This document shows, piece by piece, positions 1-6,260 of a DNA stretch of 6,805 bases. The stretch lies in the NCBI GenBank assembly GCA_003133815.1, contig PKZR01000290.1:582-7386 (forward strand), given 5' to 3'. A program made the position numbers and the translations under genes. The notes beneath the pieces are model-generated. The model made no database searches. It was not told the DNA's origin and saw only the letters and a program-made list of their open reading frames with translations. Source of the DNA: Limisphaerales bacterium (GTDB lineage: Bacteria > Verrucomicrobiota > Verrucomicrobiia > Limisphaerales > UBA11358). How positions within the stretch are numbered: position 1 is the first letter of the stretch; the number at the start of each line of letters is the position of its first letter.

Positions 1-528
1 ATGGGCGAGATGTTCGAGTCGCGCCGGATGGAGAAAACCTATCTCGCCGTCGTCGAAGGCGTCCCGCGCGAGCAGAAATGGATTTGTGAACTGCCGCTTG
101 GCCCGGACCCGAAAAATTTTGGCAAAATGCGCGTGGACAATTCGGAAGAAGGCAAGGAAGCCGAGACGCATTTCCGCGCGCTGATGAGCAGCGACCGGTT
201 CACGTTGATCGAGGCGAGTCCGCTGACGGGGCGCACGCACCAGATCCGTCTGCACCTCGCGGAGTCGGGCAGCCCGATTGTTTGCGATGAGCTTTACGGG
301 CGGGTGCAGAAGGGATTTCGCCTGGGCCTTCGTGCGGTGCGGCTGGCTTACAAAGACACGTTCACACGGCGTCCGATAAACATCCTCGCGCCGGTGGAAA
401 TGTTCCTGAAGGAATTCGGCTTCACACTTTCAAAGGAATTGCAGCAGGAAAAATGGGTGCGCCGACCGTTCGTGCCCAAGGAAAAAGGGCGGGACGGAAA
501 TCCGCCGATGCCCCTCAAGAAAGAATGA
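1..528 (+). CDS. RluA-family RNA pseudouridine synthase, 3' part
   Basis: This is the C-terminal part of an RluA/RsuA-type pseudouridine synthase, which isomerises specific uridines in rRNA or tRNA in the cytoplasm. The segment KTYLAVVEG (residues 12-20) and the strongly conserved TGRTHQIRLHL (76-86), followed by the hydrophobic strand and DELYG (96-100), are hallmark blocks of the family. The catalytic-Asp motif (HRLDxxTSG) normally lies just before the RR-EKTYLA block, so it must lie upstream of the window. The ATG at position 1 is therefore very likely an internal codon and not the true start. The C-terminus is a charged tail ending in PLKKE. The gene converges on the minus-strand redoxin gene, with only 4 nt between the two stop codons and no room for a separate terminator. 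Which RNA position it modifies cannot be told from this part. Confidence 0.9.
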   Translation: MGEMFESRRMEKTYLAVVEGVPREQKWICELPLGPDPKNFGKMRVDNSEEGKEAETHFRALMSSDRFTLIEASPLTGRTHQIRLHLAESGSPIVCDELYGRVQKGFRLGLRAVRLAYKDTFTRRPINILAPVEMFLKEFGFTLSKELQQEKWVRRPFVPKEKGRDGNPPMPLKKE

Positions 529-532
529 CCGT

Positions 533-1129
533 TCAGTCCGCGTATTTCACGGAGCAGCCGTAAGGCTTCGTCGAAGAAACTTCAACCGGCTTTCCGGCGA
601 GTAAATCGCCCACGGCTTCCTTGACGTAATTTCTCGCGGTGCGCGGGTCGTGCGAAGGGTCGGGCTTGTTATCAATCGCGCCGTCATAAACGAGCGTGCC
701 GTCGGCAGCGATGACGAACATATGCGGCGTGGTTTCCATGCCGTAAAGATGGCCTATGGTTCCGGCATTGTCGTCAATCCAAGCTGTCGCCGTCATTTTC
801 TGATCGGCAAATTCCTTGCGCGCCTGTTCAGCCGTGCGGTAGCTGAAATTTTTCTTGTTCACGGAATCCACGAGCAGCCAGACAATGCCCTTTGCCGCCA
901 AATCCTTTTGCGTTTCCTGCATCGCGCCGGTTTTGTAATGGTTCGCGTCGTAAGGACAATCGGAATTGTAGGATTCGATGACGACAATCTTGCCCTTGTA
1001 ATCTGAGAGTTTGAAGGTCTTGCCGTTGATGTCCGTGCCGGTGAAATCCGGCGCGGGCTTGCCGACCTCGACGGCGAATGCTGACATGGCCAGTGTTAAT
1101 GCGGCGACTAATGTGAGTGTGGTTTTCAT
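533..1129 (-). CDS. exported thioredoxin-fold redoxin (AhpC/TSA-like)
   Basis: This is a 198-residue thioredoxin-fold protein. Residues 1-19 look like a Sec signal peptide (basic MKTT start, hydrophobic core, cleavage after SAFA), so it probably works in the periplasm. The mature part opens with the redoxin signature VGKPAPDFTGTDINGK and LSDYKGKIVVIESY. The active-site region is NSDCPYDANHY with a single cysteine, C58; there is no CxxC as in thioredoxin. A second cysteine, C192, lies in the KPYGCSVKY tail, which I recognise from exported redoxins of this kind. Family knowledge suggests a peroxiredoxin-like or thiol-reductase role; the substrate is unknown. It sits 45 nt downstream of the dsbD-like gene on the same strand, so co-transcription and reduction by that protein are likely. 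No clear Shine-Dalgarno sequence precedes the ATG. Confidence 0.85.
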   Translation of the reverse strand: MKTTLTLVAALTLAMSAFAVEVGKPAPDFTGTDINGKTFKLSDYKGKIVVIESYNSDCPYDANHYKTGAMQETQKDLAAKGIVWLLVDSVNKKNFSYRTAEQARKEFADQKMTATAWIDDNAGTIGHLYGMETTPHMFVIAADGTLVYDGAIDNKPDPSHDPRTARNYVKEAVGDLLAGKPVEVSSTKPYGCSVKYAD

Positions 1130-1174
1130 GTATTCGATAAGATGCAGGTTTTGACAGAAGGTTTCAATAAATGT

Positions 1175-3400
1175 TCAACGCCCCGCGCGGTCGATCGCGT
1201 CCAGAACGATTTTCCCGTAACTGGAAGGCAATTGCAATGGGGACGGTTGCGGCAGAACAATCGGTGCCGCGTCGGGATTTTTCGGATAAACCAAAACCAG
1301 CGGCACACCGGCGCCGCCGTATTTTGCTATTTCGGCGGTAATGAGCGGCGGAGTGCGCGTGTAATCGGCCAGCAAGGCTACTGCATTGATTTCCTTGAGC
1401 TTTGCGGCGACGGAATCGTTCTCGAGCGCGGGCTTGACGATGGCGTTGCATGTCACGCACCAACTGGCGGTGAAATCCACGAGCACGGGCTTCCCGGCTG
1501 CTCGCGCCTGAGCGACCGCTTCGGCCGACCACGGCTGCCAGTCAATTCCGCCTGAAGAAACCGCCAGACTCGTCGTGTCCGTTTCGTCAATCATCTGGCG
1601 CCAATGCAATTTATCTTCAAGCGCATAACCGTAGCTGCCAGCCAGCAAAATTAAAACGATTGCGAGCGCAACTCCTTTTCCCGTGCGACCGCGTTGGACA
1701 AACTCGCCAAAAATCCACGCGGAAAAAGCAAGTATAACGAGAAAAATTCCGAGCCAAAAAACGCCCCTGCCGTAATCGCTCGCGGCAACGTGGAGAAGCC
1801 ACACGACCGTCGCCAGCATCGGAAAGCCCATGGCGATCTTGAATTTTTCCATCCACGCGCCGGGCTTCGGCAGAAATTTCAGCCACGCCGGATTCCAGCA
1901 CAACAAAACATATGGCGACGCAAGGCCAAGTCCGACGGTCAGAAAAATCAAAATGATTGTTGCCGCGCTTTGCGAAAAGGCGAAGCCAAGCGCAGGCGCA
2001 AGAAACGGCGCGGTGCAGGGCGTCGCCAAAGTCGTGGCAAGAACGCCGTTGAAAAATGCGCCACTTGCGCCGTGCTTTGATGCGAGATTTCCGGCGGCAT
2101 CCAAAGTTCGTCCGCCAAGCGTGACTTCAAAGACACCGAACAGGTTCAGCGCGACGAGCGTGACAAGCGTGGTCAGGCAGACAATGAAAATTGGGCTGCC
2201 GAACTGCATTCCCCAGCCGGCCTGATGTCCGGCGGCTTCGACTCCGATGACGATTGCGGCCATGACAAGAAATGAGAACAAAACTCCGACGGCGTAAATC
2301 CCGCCCAGCGCGCGGACGCGGCGCGGCAAACTTTTGGCTTCGCTGACGAAGCCGAGGATTTTCAACGCGATGACCGGCAACACGCACGGCATGATGTTGA
2401 GAATCAATCCGCCGATGAAGGCGTAGAGCAGCATCAAAGGTAGCGTAGGCGTCTCGCCTTTGCTGCTTTCTGAGGGAGTTTGCGCGGAAGTTTTTTTGTT
2501 TACTGGCGCTTGATCAGCGATAGGAACCTTGATTTGAACACCTCTCCAGTTGCCTCCGTAGTCCAAAACCAATACGCCGGAAACTTCCTTCGGCCAATCG
2601 CCGGAATATTTTTTGACGGCCTTGCGCAAATGAAGATCAAAAGAAGAAATGGAAATGTTTTCAGTCGCCGCCTGAATTTCAAACTGGTCGCTGGCGTCAG
2701 GAAAAAAATCGTTTCCTTTAGTTGGCGCTTTGCCATTGAAAGAACCTTGCGCTAATTCAATTTCGATGATCAAGGAACGAGTATCGCCATTCGCAGAATT
2801 TTCCCACCAAGCGCGTTTGGCATCTATGTAAGGATCATAATCAACTGCCGGAACTTTTTTTTGCCACAATTGAATCGCCGCCGCATCTGCAGAATTTTTT
2901 GTTTCGCCGACGACGTCGAATGTCGCGCCAACATCCTGATTTTCCGGAATGCAAACTTCCTTGCATTCAAGCCATGAGACGTTCGCTTTCACATCAGTCG
3001 GGCCGGCGGGAAGATTGCTGGCAAGCGTAAGCGGCACGATGAGCATCACTTCATCGTCGTAGCCGTAAGTCGTGACTTCGGTGGGCGGAAGTTTTTTGGG
3101 CAGAGGCCATTGGATTTCGCCGGCAGTCACGCCGGGCGGCAATTGCCATTTGATTTGGGTCGCCATGCCCGCCGCGCCGGGATTTTTCCAGTAAGTGTGC
3201 CAGCCAGGTTCCATCTTCAAATCCACGCCGGCGAGAATCGTGTCGCCGGGCTTCGCGATGTCAGCGGATAAAAACAATTTCACCTGCGTGTGGTGCGCGG
3301 CGGCCGGAACGTCAAACGATGACAACGCCGTCTGCGCCTGCACATTGAACGAATTCAACGACAAAAAGCAGGCGGCAAAAATGATTCCAATACTTCGCAC
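1175..3400 (-). CDS. dsbD: DsbD-like protein-disulfide reductase (thiol:disulfide interchange)
   Basis: This 741-residue protein moves electrons from cytoplasmic thioredoxin through the inner membrane to periplasmic acceptors. It begins with a signal peptide (about residues 1-22, ending VQAQ). A periplasmic DsbD-alpha-like domain follows, containing WLECKEVCIPE with C146 and C150. The membrane domain spans about 321-594, with the redox cysteines C339 (MPCVLPV) and C462 (ATPCTAPF); their spacing of 123 is close to that of the E. coli DsbD pair. A C-terminal thioredoxin domain carries WCVTCN (C648 and C651). All three redox modules are therefore present. The family is often near 570 residues in enterobacteria; the extra length lies in the N-terminal domain and the linker. 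The start codon is GTG, chosen because it directly precedes the signal peptide; no ATG or strong ribosome site was seen nearby. It is the first gene of the pair with the redoxin. Confidence 0.93.
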   Translation of the reverse strand: MRSIGIIFAACFLSLNSFNVQAQTALSSFDVPAAAHHTQVKLFLSADIAKPGDTILAGVDLKMEPGWHTYWKNPGAAGMATQIKWQLPPGVTAGEIQWPLPKKLPPTEVTTYGYDDEVMLIVPLTLASNLPAGPTDVKANVSWLECKEVCIPENQDVGATFDVVGETKNSADAAAIQLWQKKVPAVDYDPYIDAKRAWWENSANGDTRSLIIEIELAQGSFNGKAPTKGNDFFPDASDQFEIQAATENISISSFDLHLRKAVKKYSGDWPKEVSGVLVLDYGGNWRGVQIKVPIADQAPVNKKTSAQTPSESSKGETPTLPLMLLYAFIGGLILNIMPCVLPVIALKILGFVSEAKSLPRRVRALGGIYAVGVLFSFLVMAAIVIGVEAAGHQAGWGMQFGSPIFIVCLTTLVTLVALNLFGVFEVTLGGRTLDAAGNLASKHGASGAFFNGVLATTLATPCTAPFLAPALGFAFSQSAATIILIFLTVGLGLASPYVLLCWNPAWLKFLPKPGAWMEKFKIAMGFPMLATVVWLLHVAASDYGRGVFWLGIFLVILAFSAWIFGEFVQRGRTGKGVALAIVLILLAGSYGYALEDKLHWRQMIDETDTTSLAVSSGGIDWQPWSAEAVAQARAAGKPVLVDFTASWCVTCNAIVKPALENDSVAAKLKEINAVALLADYTRTPPLITAEIAKYGGAGVPLVLVYPKNPDAAPIVLPQPSPLQLPSSYGKIVLDAIDRAGR

Positions 3401-3466
3401 ACCTATTAGATGCCTGAAAACCCAATGTGTTGGAACTTTTTTCGGCAGGCTGGTTCTCCGATTGAA

Positions 3467-3479
3467 ATTATGGCATAAT
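3467..3479. promoter_or_regulatory. 13-bp palindrome in the dsbD/cls divergent spacer
   Basis: ATTATG-G-CATAAT is a perfect 6+6 inverted repeat around one central base, at the cls end of the 77-nt spacer between two divergent genes. Each arm read outward is CATAAT, close to a sigma70 -10 box, on both strands. Good -35 partners at 17 nt are not visible on either side, so it may be an operator rather than a promoter core. It overlaps the upstream ATG candidate of the cls gene. Confidence 0.3.
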
Positions 3480-4632
3480 GGAGCGGTCTGAAAAAATCAT
3501 GGACGAATCCAATTCCACATGTAACTGGCTTTGCACGGGAGACGAAGTTTTTCCCGAAATGCTCGCGGAAATTGACGCTGCTAAAAAATCGGTCTGTCTG
3601 GAGATTTATGTTTTTCAAGACAGTCCGCTGGGAATTCGATTTCGAGAGGCGCTGATTCTCGCGTGCAAGCGCGGCGCGAAAGTTCGCGTGCTCATGGATG
3701 CAGTCGGCTCGTATTTTTTGCCTTCCCATTTTTGGGGTTCGCTGCGGAGCGCGGGTGGCGAAGTCCGTCAATTTAATCCGGTGACATTGAAACGCCTGAT
3801 TATCCGCAACCATCGCAAGCTTCTCGTTTGTGACGAGCGCGTGGCATTCGTCGGCGGCTTCAACATCGCGTCGGAATACGAAGGCGACGGCGTAAAATGC
3901 GGCTGGTGCGACGTGGGCTTAAAAATCGAAGGCGCGCTGGTGGCGCAACTGGCGGCGTCATTCGATGAAATGTTCGGGCGCGCCGACTTCCGACACAAAC
4001 ATTTCATGCCCCTGCGCAAATCGAATGCAAAAAAAATCGTGGCGCAGCCGAAGGAACAACTTTTGTTCAGTGGACCGGGACGCGGGCGCAATCCATTCAA
4101 GCGTGCGTTGCACGGAGATTTGAAGCGCGCACAAAATGTCCAGATGATCATCGCCTATTTTCTGCCGACCTGGCGACTGCGGCGCGATTTGATGAGCGTG
4201 GCGCGGCGGGGTGGAAAGGTGCAGTTGATCCTGGCCGGCAAATCGGACGTTTTACTTTCCATGCTGGCCGCGCAAGGCTTATATCGCCGTTTTTTAAAGG
4301 GGAATATCGAAATTTACGAGTATCAGCCGCAGATTCTGCACGCAAAGCTGATTGTCGTGGACGATATCGTGTATCTCGGCTCCGCCAATCTCGACACGCG
4401 CAGCCTGCGCATCAATTACGAGCTGATGATCCGTTTTGAAAATAAAACCATTGCGAATGAGGCGCGCGCAATCTTTTCGAAAGATCTCAAGCATTGCCAT
4501 CGCGTGACGGCGGAGGAATGGCGCAAGTCACGATCATTCTGGCGCAAATTGAAACAGCGATGGGCCTATTTTCTGTTGAACCACCTTGACCCCTATCTGG
4601 CGCGACGGCAATGGCGTGATTTGCCGAAATAA
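3478..4632 (+). CDS. cls: ClsB-like cardiolipin synthase / phospholipase D superfamily
   Basis: This protein has two phospholipase-D HKD motifs, H112-x-K114-x4-D119 (NHRKLLVCD, followed by GGFNIASEY) and H288-x-K290-x4-D295 (LHAKLIVVD, followed by GSANLDTRSL). In cardiolipin synthases these form one active site that transfers a phosphatidyl group between phospholipids. The opening (GDEVFPEMLAEIDAAKKSV, then LEIYVFQDSPLG) and the length of 384 residues, without N-terminal membrane helices, match the ClsB type more than ClsA. Membrane association would be peripheral. The ATG at 3478 has no ribosome site and overlaps a palindrome. The in-frame ATG at 3499 has GGAG 15 nt upstream, which is far, so the start remains uncertain by seven codons. 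Substrate choice (phosphatidylglycerol with phosphatidylglycerol or with phosphatidylethanolamine) cannot be read from the sequence. Confidence 0.9.
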   Translation: MERSEKIMDESNSTCNWLCTGDEVFPEMLAEIDAAKKSVCLEIYVFQDSPLGIRFREALILACKRGAKVRVLMDAVGSYFLPSHFWGSLRSAGGEVRQFNPVTLKRLIIRNHRKLLVCDERVAFVGGFNIASEYEGDGVKCGWCDVGLKIEGALVAQLAASFDEMFGRADFRHKHFMPLRKSNAKKIVAQPKEQLLFSGPGRGRNPFKRALHGDLKRAQNVQMIIAYFLPTWRLRRDLMSVARRGGKVQLILAGKSDVLLSMLAAQGLYRRFLKGNIEIYEYQPQILHAKLIVVDDIVYLGSANLDTRSLRINYELMIRFENKTIANEARAIFSKDLKHCHRVTAEEWRKSRSFWRKLKQRWAYFLLNHLDPYLARRQWRDLPK

Positions 4633-4721
4633 TGACACTCCCATCATAAGAAATGGTGTCTCTTTACACTTCCGCTCGAACCTTTTTTCAAGGACAAAGC
4701 TCGTTGTGAGAGCATATTTTA

Positions 4722-4755
4722 CCCTGTCCCCACCCCTGTCCCCACGGCGGGGACA
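4722..4755. repeat. 12-bp tandem duplication plus G/C hairpin
   Basis: CCCTGTCCCCAC occurs twice back to back (4722-4733 and 4734-4745). The second copy can fold with the sequence that follows: TGTCCCC (4737-4743) pairs perfectly with GGGGACA (4749-4755) across the loop ACGGC. It is about 90 nt after the cls stop. No T-run follows, so it is not a classical terminator. Confidence 0.7.
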
Positions 4756-4776
4756 CCCCCTGATGTCAAAACGTCC
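4744..4776. repeat. diverged direct repeat module, copy A
   Basis: The segment starting ACGGCGGGGACACCCC and ending AAAACGTCC resembles the segment at 5137-5169, which starts ACGGCGGACACCCC and ends GAAACGTCC. The order of the conserved words is the same in both and the middles differ. In both copies the module is the right-hand side of a hairpin whose left arm is TGTCC-C-C-like. Confidence 0.5.
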
Positions 4777-4822
4777 TTTGTTCACCTACGTTTTGTCGTG
4801 ATTTGACTGCTGTGCAGCATCC

Positions 4823-4842
4823 CCGACTTCGGTCGGTTTTAT
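4823..4842 (+). terminator. probable Rho-independent terminator with UUCG loop
   Basis: CCGAC (4823-4827) pairs with GTCGG (4832-4836) around the unusually stable TTCG tetraloop, followed directly by TTTTAT. The stem has only 5 bp, so strength is uncertain. It lies about 190 nt downstream of cls on the same strand and could end a cls transcript or one starting inside the spacer. A shorter palindrome, TGCTGTGCAGCA, lies just upstream (4808-4819). Confidence 0.5.
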
Positions 4843-4885
4843 GGCTCGCGCGGTCAGTTAAATTTTAACGGACACCGCGCTCGCC
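4843..4885. repeat. 43-bp imperfect cruciform
   Basis: The outer arms GGCTCGCGCGGT (4843-4854) and ACCGCGCTCGCC (4874-4885) pair at 10 of 12 positions. Inside them a second stem, GTTAA (4857-4861) with TTAAC (4865-4869), closes a 3-nt loop. It begins immediately after the T-run of the UUCG terminator. Confidence 0.6.
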
Positions 4886-4943
4886 AAAAACCTCCCTCGT
4901 CGCTCACGCGACAACAACGGGTTCACCCACGGACGGGTTTTTT

Positions 4944-4960
4944 AAGGACAAAATGTCCTT
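4944..4960. repeat. hairpin AAGGACA-AAA-TGTCCTT
   Basis: A perfect 7-bp stem with a 3-nt loop inside the ACGGGT cluster. No T-run follows on the + strand, and on the minus strand it is followed by A residues, so neither strand gives a terminator. The left arm with its upstream T-run (TTTTTT, then AAGGACAAA) echoes 4683-4698. Confidence 0.6.
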
Positions 4961-4986
4961 TAGACGGGTGCAACAACTTGGACTGC

Positions 4987-5005
4987 GGGAGCGAAAAAAG
5001 CTCCC
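4987..5005. repeat. hairpin GGGAGC-loop-GCTCCC
   Basis: A perfect 6-bp stem with the 7-nt loop GAAAAAA. It is followed by TTGCCC, too short a T-run for a confident terminator. Confidence 0.55.
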
Positions 5006-5108
5006 TTGCCCGGAAACGGGTGACGGGTTTTGACGGGTGCAAAACGGGTTAAAATCCGCTGACGCGGGAGCGCCAAAGACATGAGAGTTGTCTGCGCCGT
5101 CCGGGGAA

Positions 5109-5169
5109 TGTCCGCCTGCGCCCCCTTAATCCCCCTACGGCGGACACCCCTGCCGTGCTCGAAACGTCC
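5109..5169. repeat. inverted repeat TGTCCGCC/GGCGGACA with module copy B
   Basis: TGTCCGCC (5109-5116) and GGCGGACA (5139-5146) are perfect 8-bp inverted arms 22 nt apart. The right arm lies inside the second copy (5137-5169) of the diverged module also seen at 4744-4776. That the arm letters changed together in both copies (TGTCCCC with GGGGACA in one, TGTCCGCC with GGCGGACA in the other) suggests the pairing is maintained. Confidence 0.55.
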
Positions 5170-5192
5170 CAAGACTTTGGCTGGAAGGGCGG

Positions 5193-5244
5193 GCGAGCAA
5201 AGGCGGGTTTTCTTCCAAGTTTTCAGAAACCCGCCAGCACTCGC
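5193..5244. repeat. 52-bp two-tier palindrome
   Basis: GCGAG (5193-5197) pairs with CTCGC (5240-5244). After a 4-by-4-nt internal loop, GGCGGGTTT (5202-5210) pairs perfectly with AAACCCGCC (5227-5235), leaving a 16-nt loop. It is the longest exact stem in the spacer. Confidence 0.65.
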
Positions 5245-5268
5245 AAAATCCGCCCTGTCGGATTCAAG

Positions 5269-5329
5269 CGACGAATTTCGGCTTTCAGCCGTGACGGGTT
5301 TCCCGCTGCCGCTGGCGCGGCATTCGTCG
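5269..5329. repeat. inverted repeat CGACGAAT/ATTCGTCG with inner hairpin
   Basis: CGACGAAT (5269-5276) and ATTCGTCG (5322-5329) are perfect 8-bp arms. Between them CGGCT-TTC-AGCCG (5279-5291) forms a tight 5-bp hairpin, followed by the eighth ACGGGT word at 5294. Confidence 0.5.
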
Positions 5330-5440
5330 GAAAAACAAACCGAGAAAGACGTTCAGAAAGGCAAACCCATTCTCACTTCGTGGTAAAATATCCAACCAGA
5401 AGTGAGTTCCCCACAAAAAATAAACATCAACCAATTAAAA

Positions 5441-5452
5441 AAGGAAAATATG
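5441..5452 (+). promoter_or_regulatory. ribosome binding site deciding the radC start
   Basis: AAGGA (5441-5445) stands 4 nt before the ATG at 5450, in an A-rich leader. This favours the ATG over the in-frame GTG at 5402, which has no such site and would add 16 low-complexity residues. Confidence 0.6.
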
Positions 5453-6064
5453 AATGTGAATTATGGAGATTCATCGAACATCTCCGTTGGAAGCAGCAGG
5501 CTCAAAGACCAGCCCGCAGGAGAACGACCGCGCGAACGGTTGGTTCAGCACGGAGCATCGGCATTGAGTGCAGCCGAACTCGTCGCCATTCTGGTGAGAA
5601 CCGGATTGCGGGGCGTCAACGCCCTCGACATCGGAAAACAACTGATTCAACGATTCGGTTCGCTCGGAGCAATGGCACGGGCATCAGTGGACGAATTGCA
5701 GTGCATCCGTGGCATTGGACGGGACAAGGCGGTGACACTTGTTGCAGCGTTCACGCTGGCGAGCAAGATCGCCGAAGAGTTGCAGCGCGAGTCGCCCGTT
5801 TTGGATAATCCGCAGGCCATCGCTGACCTCTTGCGAGAGCAGAACCGCACGAAGAACGTCGAGACGTTCCAGATATTGATGGTGAACACGAGACGGCGAT
5901 TGATACGCGTCGAGCAAGTGTCGCAAGGATTGCTCGATACAATTCTGGTGCATCCACGCGAGGTGTTCAATTCGGCCATTGCAGCACGCGCCGCCGCAAT
6001 CGTTCTGGTGCACAATCATCCGAGCGGCGAGCGCCATCATCAATGGCGTCCCCGTCGCCATTGA
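5450..6064 (+). CDS. radC: truncated RadC-family protein (JAB/MPN domain cut)
   Basis: The 204-residue product begins as a normal RadC protein: RLKDQPAGERPRERL near the start, LSAAELVAILVRTG, then a helix-hairpin-helix (IRGIGRDKAV, with G88 and G90), then the JAB domain with FQILMVNTRRR, HPREVF and HNHPSG (H188, H190). RadC proteins normally continue with DP-PS--D, whose Asp completes the metal site, and about 50 more residues. Here the sequence switches after HNHPSG to ERHHQWRPRRH and a stop. The metal ligand and the end of the fold are missing, so it is probably inactive. The break coincides with the start of an unrelated CoiA-like fragment in another frame. RadC function is poorly understood in general; many copies travel with mobile DNA. 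It is listed as a gene because start, ribosome site and frame are intact. Confidence 0.8.
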   Translation: MNVNYGDSSNISVGSSRLKDQPAGERPRERLVQHGASALSAAELVAILVRTGLRGVNALDIGKQLIQRFGSLGAMARASVDELQCIRGIGRDKAVTLVAAFTLASKIAEELQRESPVLDNPQAIADLLREQNRTKNVETFQILMVNTRRRLIRVEQVSQGLLDTILVHPREVFNSAIAARAAAIVLVHNHPSGERHHQWRPRRH

Positions 6065-6260
6065 AATTCAAATCAGTTTCCTCTCGATTGAGACAATTAT
6101 GGAACGGACGATTCAATACGCGCAAAAAGGAATTTACGTTTTGTGGTTGCTTCTTTGGACACCAAAATTAAACGCACAGCGATATTCTCCAAAATTGTGG
6201 GAAAAATGGATTCACGCCGCATATTACGGTCGTGTGTATTACTGGATTGAGGGGCTTTAA
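6030..6260 (+). pseudogene. internal fragment of a CoiA-like protein
   Basis: In the +3 frame about 76 residues resemble the middle of competence protein CoiA-like proteins: INGVPVAIEIQ, LSIETIMERTIQY, KGIYVLWLL, then RYSPKLWEKWIHAAYYGRVYYW. The EIQ stretch matches the nuclease-like core (PD-(D/E)XK type) of that family. The N-terminal part is missing, because upstream the DNA belongs to radC in another frame. The C-terminal part is also missing, because the frame stops at 6260 straight after WIEGL, where relatives go on. There is no start codon or ribosome site of its own; the only in-frame ATG, at 5979, lies inside radC. It is a relic with both ends cut. The family call is from memory of the motifs; the match to GRVYYW is what convinces me most. 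Confidence 0.65.

Larger units (their letters stand above)
4917..5049 (+). repeat. cluster of ACGGGT words
   Basis: The hexamer ACGGGT occurs on the + strand at 4917, 4933, 4964, 5016, 5023, 5033 and 5044, seven times in 133 nt; an eighth lies at 5294. Several sit in longer shared strings: ACGGGTGCAA at 4964 and 5033, and GACGGGTTTT at 4932 and 5022. GCGGGAGCG also occurs twice (4985-4993 and 5064-5072), each time after an ACGGGTGCAA copy, so part of the block looks like a diverged tandem unit of roughly 70-80 nt. Confidence 0.65.
4633..5449. other. repeat-rich intergenic region without a convincing gene
   Basis: About 800 nt between cls and radC with no supported coding region. Reading frames of 71 and 101 codons exist here, but they translate the repeats (both give a PL-P-RR--PL--SKRP-like string) and have no family resemblance. 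The stretch is dominated by short inverted and direct repeats, listed separately. There may be one terminator for cls. The last 50 nt before radC are AT-rich, and no sigma70 promoter with good -35 and -10 boxes was found; TAAAAT at 5384-5389 is the best -10 candidate. Confidence 0.6.

Noticed and set aside
4632..4655. GACAC/GTGTC inverted pair right after cls as a terminator
   Set aside because: The stem is only 5 bp with a loop of about 15 nt and no proper T-run.
4586..4801. 71-codon + frame overlapping the end of cls
   Set aside because: Its second half translates the CCCTGTCCCCAC repeat and hairpin; no family likeness, and it overlaps the well-supported cls end.
4944..4960. Terminator at AAGGACA-AAA-TGTCCTT
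   Set aside because: No T-run follows on either strand; the T-run precedes it on the + strand.
4917..5049. CRISPR array
   Set aside because: The repeated word is only 6-10 nt and spacing is irregular (7 to 52 nt); there are no uniform repeats or spacers and no cas genes.
5081..5386. 101-codon + frame in the spacer
   Set aside because: It translates repeat module B and the palindromes, giving a string similar to the 71-codon frame. There is no ribosome site and no recognisable domain.
4633..5449. Group II intron or attC-like site in the palindromic spacer
   Set aside because: No domain V-like hairpin, no GUGYG start, no reverse transcriptase, and no integron integrase or R-box pattern were seen.
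5155..5808. 217-codon + frame overlapping radC
   Set aside because: It covers the start of radC in another frame and is rich in Arg and low-complexity stretches, as shadow frames are in GC-rich genes.
6121..6171. +1 frame reading RKKEFTFCGCFFGH, resembling the zinc-ribbon entry of serine recombinases (K-FxFTG---C-HCG)
   Set aside because: It ends in a stop at 6169-6171, lacks the paired cysteines, and the same bases give a much longer CoiA-like match in the +3 frame.
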